Of a DNA stretch of 34,846 nucleotides, positions 23,146 to 30,943 are shown one piece after another (the stretch's first letter is position 1; each line of letters begins with the position of its first letter). A program made the position numbers and the translations under genes. The notes below the pieces were generated by a model. That model was not told the DNA's origin. It saw only the letters and a list, made by a program, of their open reading frames with translations, and did not search any database. Source of the stretch: Acidobacteriota bacterium (GTDB lineage: Bacteria > Acidobacteriota > Vicinamibacteria > Vicinamibacterales > UBA8438); contig WTFV01000192.1 in the NCBI GenBank assembly GCA_011523845.1, forward strand, positions 1 through 34,846, written 5' to 3'.

Positions 23146-23378
23146 CGGCCCGTGGCGAAACCCCACGTCGCACCGAGAGCGGCGAGGCGCCCCGACACCC
23201 GTGGGGTTCTTCGAGGCGACGCACGGCACCGCGCCGCGTCGCACCGAGAGCGGCGGGGCGCCCCGACACCCGGTACCCGGCGTGAGGATGGCGCATATTG
23301 GGCATATGCCACCGACGAACAACGCAGTCAGACGGGATGCATCGCCGCTCGAATGCAGCGGGGCTCTCGCCACGGGCT
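23146..23378. mobile_element. MITE-like 233-bp insertion in the promoter of PQQ dehydrogenase 1
   Basis: GCCCGTGGCGA (23148-23158) and its reverse complement TCGCCACGGGC (23367-23377) lie at the two ends; similarity extends a few bases inward (CCCC). GTTAT occurs directly outside each end (23141-23145 and 23379-23383), as expected of a 5-bp target-site duplication. The paralogous leader of PQQ dehydrogenase 3 shows the uninterrupted site (GCCGTTATACCACCAAC at 29318-29334). Inside are two 35-nt repeats starting GTCGCACCGAGAGC (23167-23201 and 23238-23272, period 71). The first is itself flanked by AACCCCAC/GTGGGGTT. No transposase is encoded. Confidence 0.8.
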
Positions 23379-23392
23379 GTTATACCACCAAC
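23379..23392 (-). promoter_or_regulatory. Putative promoter core of PQQ dehydrogenase 1
   Basis: GTTATACCACCAAC (plus strand), which on the minus strand reads GTTGGTGGTATAAC with TATAAC as -10 box. The same 14 bases stand upstream of PQQ dehydrogenase 3. Here it lies about 300 nt from the ATG because of the inserted element. No good -35 hexamer is visible. Confidence 0.55.
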
Positions 23393-23585
23393 GCGTGACC
23401 GTTCTCCGTGCGCGGCAACCCGGCGCAGCGAGCCGGCGTCGTCGGAACCGAGCCGGATATTGCCCGGCGCTCGTGTAAAGATTCCGGCCGCTCGGGGAGT
23501 CTTGGTTAGCGTCGCCACAGGGGCGGGCCGGCAACGACCCTCCAACATCCACGTTGTCGTCGCCGGTCCGCCCCACCACTACCGT

Positions 23586-23643
23586 GCAAGCCCGGGGCTT
23601 GCGATACGCCCGCAAGGATGCAGGGGCCGAGCTGGCCCCCTGC
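23586..23643 (-). terminator. Double hairpin after PQQ dehydrogenase 2
   Basis: GCAGGGGCC (23620-23628) and GGCCCCCTGC (23634-23643) form a long GC stem 15 nt after the stop at 23658. A second perfect 7-bp stem, GCAAGCC (23586-23592) with GGCTTGC (23596-23602), follows it. They plausibly end the PQQ3-MBL-PQQ2 transcript. No T-tract is present. Confidence 0.6.
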
Positions 23644-23657
23644 GGCGACTGCTCGCG

Positions 23658-25871
23658 TCACTCCGGTAGCGCGAAGACGTACAGCGCGTTCCCTCCCTCC
23701 GGCTGGTAGATCTCCGGACTGAGCTGTGCGGTCAGCGTCCGGAACGCGCCGCCCAGCGAGGCCGGGACGGCGAGGAACTGCCGCCCGCCCGCCTCGTAGG
23801 TGATCGGATAGCCGTGCGCCGCGGCCATGAGGCGCGTCTCCCAGAGGATCTCCCCCGTCTCGATGTCGAACGCCCGGTAGTAGCGGTCGCCGTCGCCCGC
23901 GAAGACGAGGCCGCCCGCCGTCGTCAGCGTCGAGGTCAGGAAGGCGGCGCGCTGCTCGTGGCTCCAGAGCTCCTCCATCGTCCGCACGTCGTAGGCGGCC
24001 AGCTTGCCGACGTTGCCGTTGCTGCCCGGCATCTCGAGCAGCTCGTAGCGGCCCGCGGACCCGCCGCCCAGCTCGATGAACTCCACCTCGCGGCCGGTCA
24101 GGTGCATGCACGCCTGGTGCAGCGGAATCACGAGCGCGCCGGTGCCGGGGTGGTAGGCCGACGCCTGCCAGTTGTGACCGCCCAGCAGGCTCGGACAGGC
24201 GAACACCCGCTGGCCGATCGCGATGTCCTGCAGGTCCTCGCGGTAGGTCAGCTCGCCGGTGGTCCGGTCGATCTCCCCGAAGATGTCCTGGTGGACCGTC
24301 TCGCGCAGGTCGACGAACGCGCCCGTGCGACGGTCGAGCTTCCAGAGAATGCCGTCCTTGCCGATGGTGAAGAGCCACTTGTCGTCGCCGGCGTCCACCA
24401 GCACCCGCTCGTAGACGATGTCGAGATCGAGCGTCTCGCCCGGCGCGTGCTGAAAGTACCAGTGCACCTGTCCCGTGCGCGGGTCCAGGGCCAGCGTCGA
24501 GTTGGTGTACAGCGCGTCCTGCCGCGTCGTCATGCCGCGGCTCGAAGCGACCCAGGGCTTGGCCTGCGCCGTGCCGATGTAGAAGAGGCCGAGCTCCGGG
24601 TCGTAGCTGCCGGGTATCCAGGCGTCGCCGCCCGCGCGCAGATACGGCGGCGTGTCGCCCCACGACGCGTCGTTCGGATCGCCCGGCAGCGCGATCGTCG
24701 ACGTCCGCCACAGCTCCTCGCCGGTGTCGGGATCGTGGCCGGTGATGAAGCAGCTCTGCTCGGTGTAGCGGTCGCAGCCGTTGGTGCCGGTGATGACGAC
24801 CCCGTTGGCGATGACCGGGCCGGCGTTCTGGCGGAAGCCCTGCGTGTAGTCGGTCTTGACCGTCTTCCACACCTCCTCGCCGGTCCGCGCGTCGAGCGCG
24901 ACGAGGTTCGCGTCGGCCGTGGCGAGGAACAGCTTGTCGCCGTACAGCGCCAGCGTGCGGGTGGCCCCGGCGCGCGCGTCCTCCGGCAGCCGGTGGCGGT
25001 ACACCCAGATGACGTCGCCGGTCGCGGCGTCGAGCGCCTGGACGACGTTCCCCGGGTGCGCGAGGAACATGATGCCGTCGTGCACCAGCGGGGTCGTCTG
25101 GTGGTTGCCCGGCCGCACCGAGATGGACCATGCCAGCTTCAGGTCGGCGACGTTGTCGCGCGTCACCTGATCGAGCGTGCTGTAGCCGTGGCTGTTGCGG
25201 GTCCGGCGCCAGTTCAGCCAGTCGCCGGGCGGCGGGTCCGCGAGCATCTCGTCGGTCACCGGACTCAGCTCGTGCGGCACCACCTGGTTGACGAACCGCG
25301 ACGAGCGCCGCCGCGGCCGCTCGCCCGCCCCGGCCGCGCGGCGCGCCTCCTCCATGTCCGCCGCATCGCCGATCGGTACCCCCGCATCCGCCGTCAGGGT
25401 CCGTTCGCCGGGCACGGCGCCGTTCGCCTCCAGCAGGTAGGCCACCAGGTCGATGTAGGCCTGATCGCTGATCACGCCGGCCTGCCCCGGGGGCATCTCG
25501 TCGCGCAGGTAGGCGAACATGTCGTCGGTGGTCTGCCCCAGCCAACCGTTCAGGAACTCCACGCCCGACAGGGGCGGCGCGTGGATCATGCCCTCCAGGT
25601 TCACCCCGTGACACTGGCCGCACTGCACTCCGTATACCGACCAGCCGTCGGCCGCCTGGTCGATGGTGAAGGCCCCGTCGCCTACCGGGGCCTGCGCCGC
25701 GGCGACGGCGACGCCCGGTCCCGCGGCGAAGCCGGCCGCCACGATCAGTCCGACGGCTGCCGCCCGGAGCAGTGCTCGCGCGAGATTCCGTCCCTGGAGC
25801 GCGCGCAGGGTCAGAGAGCGCGCTCCGCTCCAACGCGATCCGCCGATACCGACGCGAGTTTCCTTCGACAT
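23658..25871 (-). CDS. Cytochrome c-PQQ dehydrogenase fusion, paralogue 2
   Basis: 737 residues with the same layout as paralogue 1: signal region (1-60), cytochrome c domain with CGQCH (84-88) and Met in RDEMPPG, then a PQQ propeller. It is closer to paralogue 3 than to paralogue 1; long stretches such as [20 protein letters not shown] are identical to paralogue 3. It has the LDLD catalytic-region motif near residue 480 and the C-x7-C pair ([10 protein letters not shown]), and lacks adjacent cysteines. The ATG at 25871 has GGAGG 5 nt upstream, the best ribosome site of the three. It lies 128 nt downstream of the MBL gene and has no evident promoter of its own, so it is probably the last gene of the PQQ3-MBL-PQQ2 operon. 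Confidence 0.92.
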   Translation of the reverse strand: MSKETRVGIGGSRWSGARSLTLRALQGRNLARALLRAAAVGLIVAAGFAAGPGVAVAAAQAPVGDGAFTIDQAADGWSVYGVQCGQCHGVNLEGMIHAPPLSGVEFLNGWLGQTTDDMFAYLRDEMPPGQAGVISDQAYIDLVAYLLEANGAVPGERTLTADAGVPIGDAADMEEARRAAGAGERPRRRSSRFVNQVVPHELSPVTDEMLADPPPGDWLNWRRTRNSHGYSTLDQVTRDNVADLKLAWSISVRPGNHQTTPLVHDGIMFLAHPGNVVQALDAATGDVIWVYRHRLPEDARAGATRTLALYGDKLFLATADANLVALDARTGEEVWKTVKTDYTQGFRQNAGPVIANGVVITGTNGCDRYTEQSCFITGHDPDTGEELWRTSTIALPGDPNDASWGDTPPYLRAGGDAWIPGSYDPELGLFYIGTAQAKPWVASSRGMTTRQDALYTNSTLALDPRTGQVHWYFQHAPGETLDLDIVYERVLVDAGDDKWLFTIGKDGILWKLDRRTGAFVDLRETVHQDIFGEIDRTTGELTYREDLQDIAIGQRVFACPSLLGGHNWQASAYHPGTGALVIPLHQACMHLTGREVEFIELGGGSAGRYELLEMPGSNGNVGKLAAYDVRTMEELWSHEQRAAFLTSTLTTAGGLVFAGDGDRYYRAFDIETGEILWETRLMAAAHGYPITYEAGGRQFLAVPASLGGAFRTLTAQLSPEIYQPEGGNALYVFALPE

Positions 25872-25955
25872 GATCCCCTCCACTTGGCCGCACTTAGCGC
25901 CCCAAACGCCTCGCGGGCGCAGCGTTTCGGCCCATCCCCCCCGGCTCCAGGAGCC

Positions 25956-25994
25956 TGCGCCGCAGCACTTCGCTTCGCTCCGTTCTGCGGCGCA
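25956..25994. repeat. Inverted repeat between MBL and PQQ dehydrogenase 2
   Basis: TGCGCCGCAG (25956-25965) and CTGCGGCGCA (25985-25994) are perfect 10-bp arms over a 19-nt loop. A shorter repeat, AAACGC/GCGTTT, lies nearby at about 25910-25935. It could act as an internal processing or attenuation hairpin in the operon, or be a small repeat insertion. Confidence 0.5.
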
Positions 25995-25999
25995 ATCTC

Positions 26000-26896
26000 C
26001 TAACCGGCGGTGACCTCTTCGTAGGCCGTTCCAATCGTGCGCGCCGGCTGGCCGGAGTATTCTGCGAACCCCGGTAGCTGCCCGACCTGCGCGATCTCCT
26101 CTGCCGACCTGCCGGCGGCAATCCCCTGCTCGACGTACTCGAGGAGTGCGGCGAAGTAGTCGCGCATTCCGAGCAGCACGCTCCGGGGACCGGTAATCGG
26201 CCACCCCGGCCCCGCATGACCGAAGACGTAGGTGGTGTCGCTGTCGTGGTCCGCGACGACCTGCTCGAGGGTCGTAATCCAGTTGCGGATCGAGGCGCCG
26301 CCCGGGCGGTCGACGAACGGGTGACGGTGGTTGAACATCAGGTCGCCCATGTGAACGACGTTGGCGTCCTCGAAGAAGATGACGCCGTCCCCGCCGGTGT
26401 GGGCCGGGCCGTAGTGCCGAGCCGACACCCGCTCGCCACCGGCATCGAGACTCCAGTTCTCGTCGAACGTCTCGTCCGCATATGCCTGGGCCGCCTCGGT
26501 GTCCCGCGCTTCCGCCTGGCGCCGCTGCAGCCCCGGCACGTTGGCGTGGGCGACGATCTTCTCCACCGAAGGCCGCAGCGTCTGGTTCCCGGCGGTGTGA
26601 TCGCCATGATGGTGGGTGTTGATGAGAACGTCGATCCCGCGGGACGTCCGCTCGCCCAGGCCGTCGAGGAACATCCGGGCCGTATCCGCGAACTGGCTGT
26701 CCACGACCACCACGGCATCCGGGTTGATGAGCCAACCCATCGTCCCGCCGCGGGCGGTGAAGATGCCCACGTTGCCGCGTACGGCGGTGAATTCCGGAGT
26801 TGCCGGCGGCTGCGCGAGGAGTGGAGCCCTGTGCAGCGCGGACCCAACCACTCCGAATGTCGAGGTGACGATGAACTCACGGCGATTCCACTTCAT
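26000..26896 (-). CDS. Exported metallo-beta-lactamase-fold hydrolase
   Basis: 298 residues. The N-terminus [20 protein letters not shown] is a Tat-type signal (twin arginine at 5-6). The metal ligands of the MBL fold are all present: THHHGDH (His95, His97, Asp99, His100), His166 in GPAHTGGD, Asp185 in HMGDLMF, and His227 in VFGHAGPG. A di-zinc periplasmic hydrolase is likely; the substrate is unknown. MBL proteins called quinoprotein relay-system zinc metallohydrolases occur in other PQQ-dehydrogenase clusters, so a role linked to quinoprotein function is plausible but inferred. It starts 29 nt after the stop of PQQ dehydrogenase 3 and 128 nt before paralogue 2. AGAGGAG lies about 7 nt before the ATG at 26896. 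Confidence 0.9.
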   Translation of the reverse strand: MKWNRREFIVTSTFGVVGSALHRAPLLAQPPATPEFTAVRGNVGIFTARGGTMGWLINPDAVVVVDSQFADTARMFLDGLGERTSRGIDVLINTHHHGDHTAGNQTLRPSVEKIVAHANVPGLQRRQAEARDTEAAQAYADETFDENWSLDAGGERVSARHYGPAHTGGDGVIFFEDANVVHMGDLMFNHRHPFVDRPGGASIRNWITTLEQVVADHDSDTTYVFGHAGPGWPITGPRSVLLGMRDYFAALLEYVEQGIAAGRSAEEIAQVGQLPGFAEYSGQPARTIGTAYEEVTAG

Positions 26897-26925
26897 GTCG
26901 GGACTCCTCTCCAGCGTGAACGTTC

Positions 26926-29259
26926 CTACTCCGGCAACGCGAAGACGTACAGCACGTTTCCGCCCTCCGGCTGGTAGATCTCCGGGCTGAGCTGCGCGGT
27001 GAGGCTCCGGAACGCACCGCCCAGCGAGGCCGGCACGGCGAGGAACTGCCGCCCGCCCGCCTCGTAGGTGATGGGATAGCCGTGCGCCGCGGCGCTGAGG
27101 CGGGTCTCCCAGAGCGTCTCCCCCGTCTCGATGTCGAACGCCCGGTAGTAGCGGTCGCCGTCGCCCGCGAAGACGAGGCCGCCGGCCGTCGTCAGCGCGG
27201 AGGTCAGGAACGGCGCCCGTTGCTCCCGGCTCCAGCGCTCCTCCATCGTCCGGACGTCGTAGGCGGCGAGCTTCCCGATGTTGCCGTTGCTGCCCGGCAT
27301 ATCGAGCAGTTGCGAGCGGCCGGCCGTCCCGCCGCCGCCTTCGATGAACTCGACCTCGCGCCCGGTCAGATGCATGCACGCCTGGTGCAGGGGGATGACC
27401 AGCGCGCCGGCGCCGGGATGGTAGGCCGACGCCTGCCAGTTGTGGCCGCCCAGCAGGCTGGGGCAGGCGAACACGCGCTCGCCGATGGCGATGTCCTGCA
27501 GGTCCTCCCGGTAGGTCAGCTCGCCGGTGCTCTTGTCGATCGTCTCGAAGATGTCCTGGTGGACCGTCTCGCGCAGGTCGACGAACGCGCCGGTCCGCCG
27601 GTCGAGCTTCCAGAGGATGCCGTCCTTGCCGATGGTGAACAGCCACTTCTCACCATCGGCATCCACCAGCACCCGCTCGTAGACGATGTCCAGATCGAGC
27701 GTCTCGCCCGGCGCGTGCTGGAAGTACCAGTGCACCTGGCCGGTGCTCGGGTCCAGCGCCAGCGTCGAGTTGGTGTAGAGCGCGTCCTGGCGGATCGTCA
27801 TGCCGCGGCTCGAGGCGACCCACGGCTTCGCCTGCGCCGTGCCGATGTAGAAGAGGCCCAGCTCCGGGTCGTAGCTCCCGGGAATCCACGAGTCGCCGCC
27901 CGCGCGCAGATAGGGCGGCGTGTCGCCCCACGACGCGTCGTTGGGATCGCCCGGCAGCGCGATCGTCGACGTGCGCCACAGCTCCTCCCCGGTGTCCGGG
28001 TCGTGGCCGGTGATGAAGCAGGTCTGCTCCGTGTACCGCTCGCAGCCGTTGGTGCCGGTGATGAGGACGCCGTTGGCGATGACCGGGCCGCCGTTCCCGC
28101 GGAAGCCGAGCGTGTAGTCGGCCTTGACGGTTTTCCACACTTCCTCGCCGGTCCGCGCGTCGAGCGCGACGAGATTCACGTCGGATGTGGCGAGGAACAG
28201 CTTGTCGCCGTAGAGCGCCAGCGTGCGGGTGGGGCCGGGCCGCGCGTCTTCCGGCAGCCGGTGGCGGTACACCCAGATCACGTCGCCGGTCGCCGCGTCG
28301 AGCGCCTGGACGACGTTCCCCGGGTGGGCGAGGAACATGATGCCGTCGTGCACCAGCGGCGTCGTCTGGTGGTTCCCCTGCCGGACCGAGATCGACCAGG
28401 CGAGGTTCAACCGGCCGACGTTGTCGCGCGTAATCTCGTCGAGCGTGCTGTAGCCGTGGCTGTTGCGCGTCCGGCGCCAGCTCAGCCAGTCGCCGGGCGG
28501 CGGGTCGGCGAGCATCTCGTCGGTCACCGGGCTCAGCTCGTGCGGCACCACCAGATTGACGAACCGCGTCGATCGCCGCCGCGGCCGCTCGCCCGCTCCG
28601 GCCGCGCGGCGCGCCTCCTCGATGTCCGCCGCATCGCCGATCGGCACCCCCGCATCGGCCGTCAGGGTCCGGTCGCCCGGCACCGCGCCGTTCGCCTCGA
28701 GCATGTAGGCCACCAGGCCCACGTAGGCCCGATCGCTGAGCGCGCCGGCCTGCCCGGGCGGCATCTCGTCGCGCAGGTAGGTGAACAGCTCGTCGGTGGT
28801 CCGCCCCGCCCAACCGTTCAGAAAATCCACGCCGATGAGGGGCGGCGCGTGCACCATGCCCTCCAGGCCCGGGCCGTGGCACTGCTCGCACTGCACCCCG
28901 TAGACCGACCAGCCGTCGGCCGCCTGGTCCCTGGTGAAGGCCCCGTCCGCCGCGGGGCCCTGCGCCGCCTGGACGACGACGCCCGGCGCGATGCCCGACC
29001 CGCCGGTCACGGCGCCCGTCAGGATCAGTCCGGCGACCGCCGCCCGTACCGCCGCAGCCGCGAGACCCGGTCCCCGGAACGCGCGCGGGGTGTTGGAACC
29101 CCATCGCCCACAAGGCGACCGGCTCTCCCGTCGCCGGAACGCGCGCGGAGTCTCGCTGCGCGCTTCCAACCCCTCGTCGTCTACGCCGGCGCCGTTCCCT
29201 GCTCCGCGGACGCCCGGCCAACGCCGTCCACCGACTCCGACGCGAGTGCTCCTGGACAT
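26926..29259 (-). CDS. Cytochrome c-PQQ dehydrogenase fusion, paralogue 3 with N-terminal insertion
   Basis: 777 residues. The mature enzyme matches paralogue 2 closely: cytochrome c CEQCH (124-128), Met in RDEMPPG, PQQ propeller, LDLD catalytic-region motif, and C-x7-C ([10 protein letters not shown]). The heme motif lies exactly 40 residues later than in paralogue 2 because of an arginine-rich in-frame insertion (roughly residues 24-64) before the hydrophobic part of the signal (about 66-87). This gives an exceptionally long n-region and could hinder export unless an internal start is used; no good internal start is visible. The promoter at 29321 is 62 nt upstream. It is the first gene of the likely PQQ3-MBL-PQQ2 operon. 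Confidence 0.9.
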   Translation of the reverse strand: MSRSTRVGVGGRRWPGVRGAGNGAGVDDEGLEARSETPRAFRRRESRSPCGRWGSNTPRAFRGPGLAAAAVRAAVAGLILTGAVTGGSGIAPGVVVQAAQGPAADGAFTRDQAADGWSVYGVQCEQCHGPGLEGMVHAPPLIGVDFLNGWAGRTTDELFTYLRDEMPPGQAGALSDRAYVGLVAYMLEANGAVPGDRTLTADAGVPIGDAADIEEARRAAGAGERPRRRSTRFVNLVVPHELSPVTDEMLADPPPGDWLSWRRTRNSHGYSTLDEITRDNVGRLNLAWSISVRQGNHQTTPLVHDGIMFLAHPGNVVQALDAATGDVIWVYRHRLPEDARPGPTRTLALYGDKLFLATSDVNLVALDARTGEEVWKTVKADYTLGFRGNGGPVIANGVLITGTNGCERYTEQTCFITGHDPDTGEELWRTSTIALPGDPNDASWGDTPPYLRAGGDSWIPGSYDPELGLFYIGTAQAKPWVASSRGMTIRQDALYTNSTLALDPSTGQVHWYFQHAPGETLDLDIVYERVLVDADGEKWLFTIGKDGILWKLDRRTGAFVDLRETVHQDIFETIDKSTGELTYREDLQDIAIGERVFACPSLLGGHNWQASAYHPGAGALVIPLHQACMHLTGREVEFIEGGGGTAGRSQLLDMPGSNGNIGKLAAYDVRTMEERWSREQRAPFLTSALTTAGGLVFAGDGDRYYRAFDIETGETLWETRLSAAAHGYPITYEAGGRQFLAVPASLGGAFRSLTAQLSPEIYQPEGGNVLYVFALPE
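29071..29190. repeat. In-frame 60-nt-period repeat in the signal region of PQQ dehydrogenase 3
   Basis: CCGGAACGCGCGCGG occurs at 29074-29088 and again at 29134-29148, exactly 60 nt apart, encoding TPRAF twice. Together the segments account for the 120-nt (40-residue) excess over paralogue 2. They look like copies of a short dispersed repeat. Confidence 0.65.
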
Positions 29260-29320
29260 TGATCCGCAACTCCCCGGTGCCGCCAGAAGGGCCTGCACGC
29301 CGCGCGGCGCCCGTGCGGCC

Positions 29321-29334
29321 GTTATACCACCAAC
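29321..29334 (-). promoter_or_regulatory. Putative promoter core of the PQQ3-MBL-PQQ2 operon
   Basis: The 14-base sequence GTTATACCACCAAC is identical to that upstream of PQQ dehydrogenase 1. On the minus strand the -10 is TATAAC, 62 nt before the ATG at 29259. Neighbouring leader bases (GATCCGC near the start, CCCGTGC before the core) are also shared with paralogue 1, showing common descent. Confidence 0.55.
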
Positions 29335-29351
29335 ACGGCGGCCCCGCCGAC

Positions 29352-30775
29352 TCAATTCAGCAGATCGAACAGGTGGCTGTACTTCACCGTCAGACTGCGC
29401 CCGGCGCCGGGCGGACGGAATCGATCGAAACCCTCGATGTCGTCGTAGACGATGAACAGTCCCGTGTTGGCGTCCGAGAGCATGCCGAAACGGATGTTGG
29501 AGGACCATAGCCGCGCGCGGTCAGGCGGCCCCCGCCCCGGATGGGGATCCGCGTCCCGTCGTCCCCGATCCCGATGCGCCGGCTGAAGAACAGCTCCAGC
29601 TCGCCCGGCTGCCCCACCGAGAACAGCCCGGCGTTCTCCAGGAAGAAGGGTCGCTTCTCCGGGAAGAACAGGTTGAACCGGTCGAGGTTGATCTGCTGGT
29701 CGTCCACCTCGACCTGCGCGAAGTCGGTGTTGTACGTCAGATCGAGCGTGAGGCTCGGGGTCACGCTGTACTTCAGGTCCGCGCCCAGGTCTCCACGGGC
29801 CGTGGGGCGGCTATCCACATCGCGCCGGAGCGTCTGGCCGAGCACGTACGGGTTCAACTGGAGGTTGCGCGGCGGCGGGACCTCCAGCCCGCGGAGCTCG
29901 CCCGCCAGCGACAGCCGGTTCAGGTTGAACTGCCGCGGCAGCGGCGCCCAGTACGACTGCTCGTTCCGGTGCCGGATGTTGCGCTGGAAGTTGATCCCCC
30001 ACGCCTGGACGGCTCCCGATGCGTAGCGCAGCGTCCGGAACGGAATCGCGAACTCGGCCGTCCAGCCGATGTCGGTGACCTCGGTGGCCACCTGCCAGAC
30101 GCCGTCCCAGTTCAGATTGAAACCACCGCCGGAGCCGCGCTGCTGCTGGCTCCCGGACCGAACCACCAGGCCGCCGCCGATGCCGCCGCTGCCCTCCCCC
30201 TCGTTGGTGAGCTGTCCGTCGTACTCCAGCCCGGCCGGGTTCGTCCCGAACACGAACCCGTTCTGCTGGTCGCGGTAGGTGTCGAGGACGATCTGGAAGC
30301 TGTCGGTCTCGACCAGCGACGAGTCGCGCCGCGCGTCCGAGACGATGATCGTCGCCGGGTCGCCGACGTAGCAGACCACACCGAAGTAGATCGCGTCGTC
30401 GGTGTAGACGATTCGCACCTCGGTGCGCTCGGACGCCGGCTCACCCTCGTCCGGGGTGTTCTGGCGAAATCCCGTCTCGGGAGTCGCAACGGTCCAGACC
30501 GCCTCGCCGAGCACGTCGCCGTCGAGCGCCGGCGCCTGCTCGACCCGCCAGGCGCGGGCCACCGGGAACTCCGAGAGCGTCGTCGACGCCTGCGCGGGCG
30601 CCTGCCCGACCGGCCGGGGCGGCCCCTGCACGGCCGGCGGCTGATGCGACGGCGGCTGCGACTCTACCGGTCGCCCGGCAACGGGGTCGGCGGTCAGGCA
30701 CGCAACGGCCAGCGCGACGGAGACGCAGACGCTCGATGCGTGGCGACGACCTCGTCGAATGCCGCCGAGGTTCAT
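29352..30775 (-). pseudogene. Internally deleted DUF5916 family gene
   Basis: The first ~415 codons are intact: signal peptide (ALAVACLTADPVAG), a CBM9-like sugar-binding domain (ALDGDVLGEAVWTVA, YTDDAIYFGVVCYVGDP), then the start of the DUF5916 barrel (SVTPSLTLDLTYNTDFAQVE, FFPEKRPFFLENAGLF, FFSRRIG). After GGGRLTARG (about 29500-29530) the frame is lost. In a shifted frame the normal family C-terminus appears at once: [20 protein letters not shown], then [15 protein letters not shown] and the stop at 29352. Several hundred residues of barrel expected in this family (total usually about 750-850) are missing. In the unshifted frame translation ends at 29390. The start at 30775 is favoured over 30784 by a GAAGG 9 nt upstream. 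Confidence 0.85.
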
Positions 30776-30943
30776 CGACGGCATCCTTCGAGCGGTCGTG
30801 ACGGGGCTGCGTCGATCCGCATGTGACCCATCCTCAGGAGCCCACGCAGCCTCGAGCCGAGCGGCGACGCACTCGCGCGTCGGGCGTACCGAGTGCGAAT
30901 CGGCGTCCTCCTCCGGAATGACGTGAGGAGCAAATCTACGGCG

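Noticed and set aside
22888..23548. Minus-strand open frames across the MITE-like element containing repeated SVRRG peptides
   Set aside because: The peptides come from translating the element's internal repeats; there is no start-supported gene.
21327..29262. Long plus-strand open frames (each over 600 codons) opposite the three PQQ dehydrogenases
   Set aside because: They resemble each other only because the genes beneath them are paralogues. No ribosome sites or recognisable domains are present.
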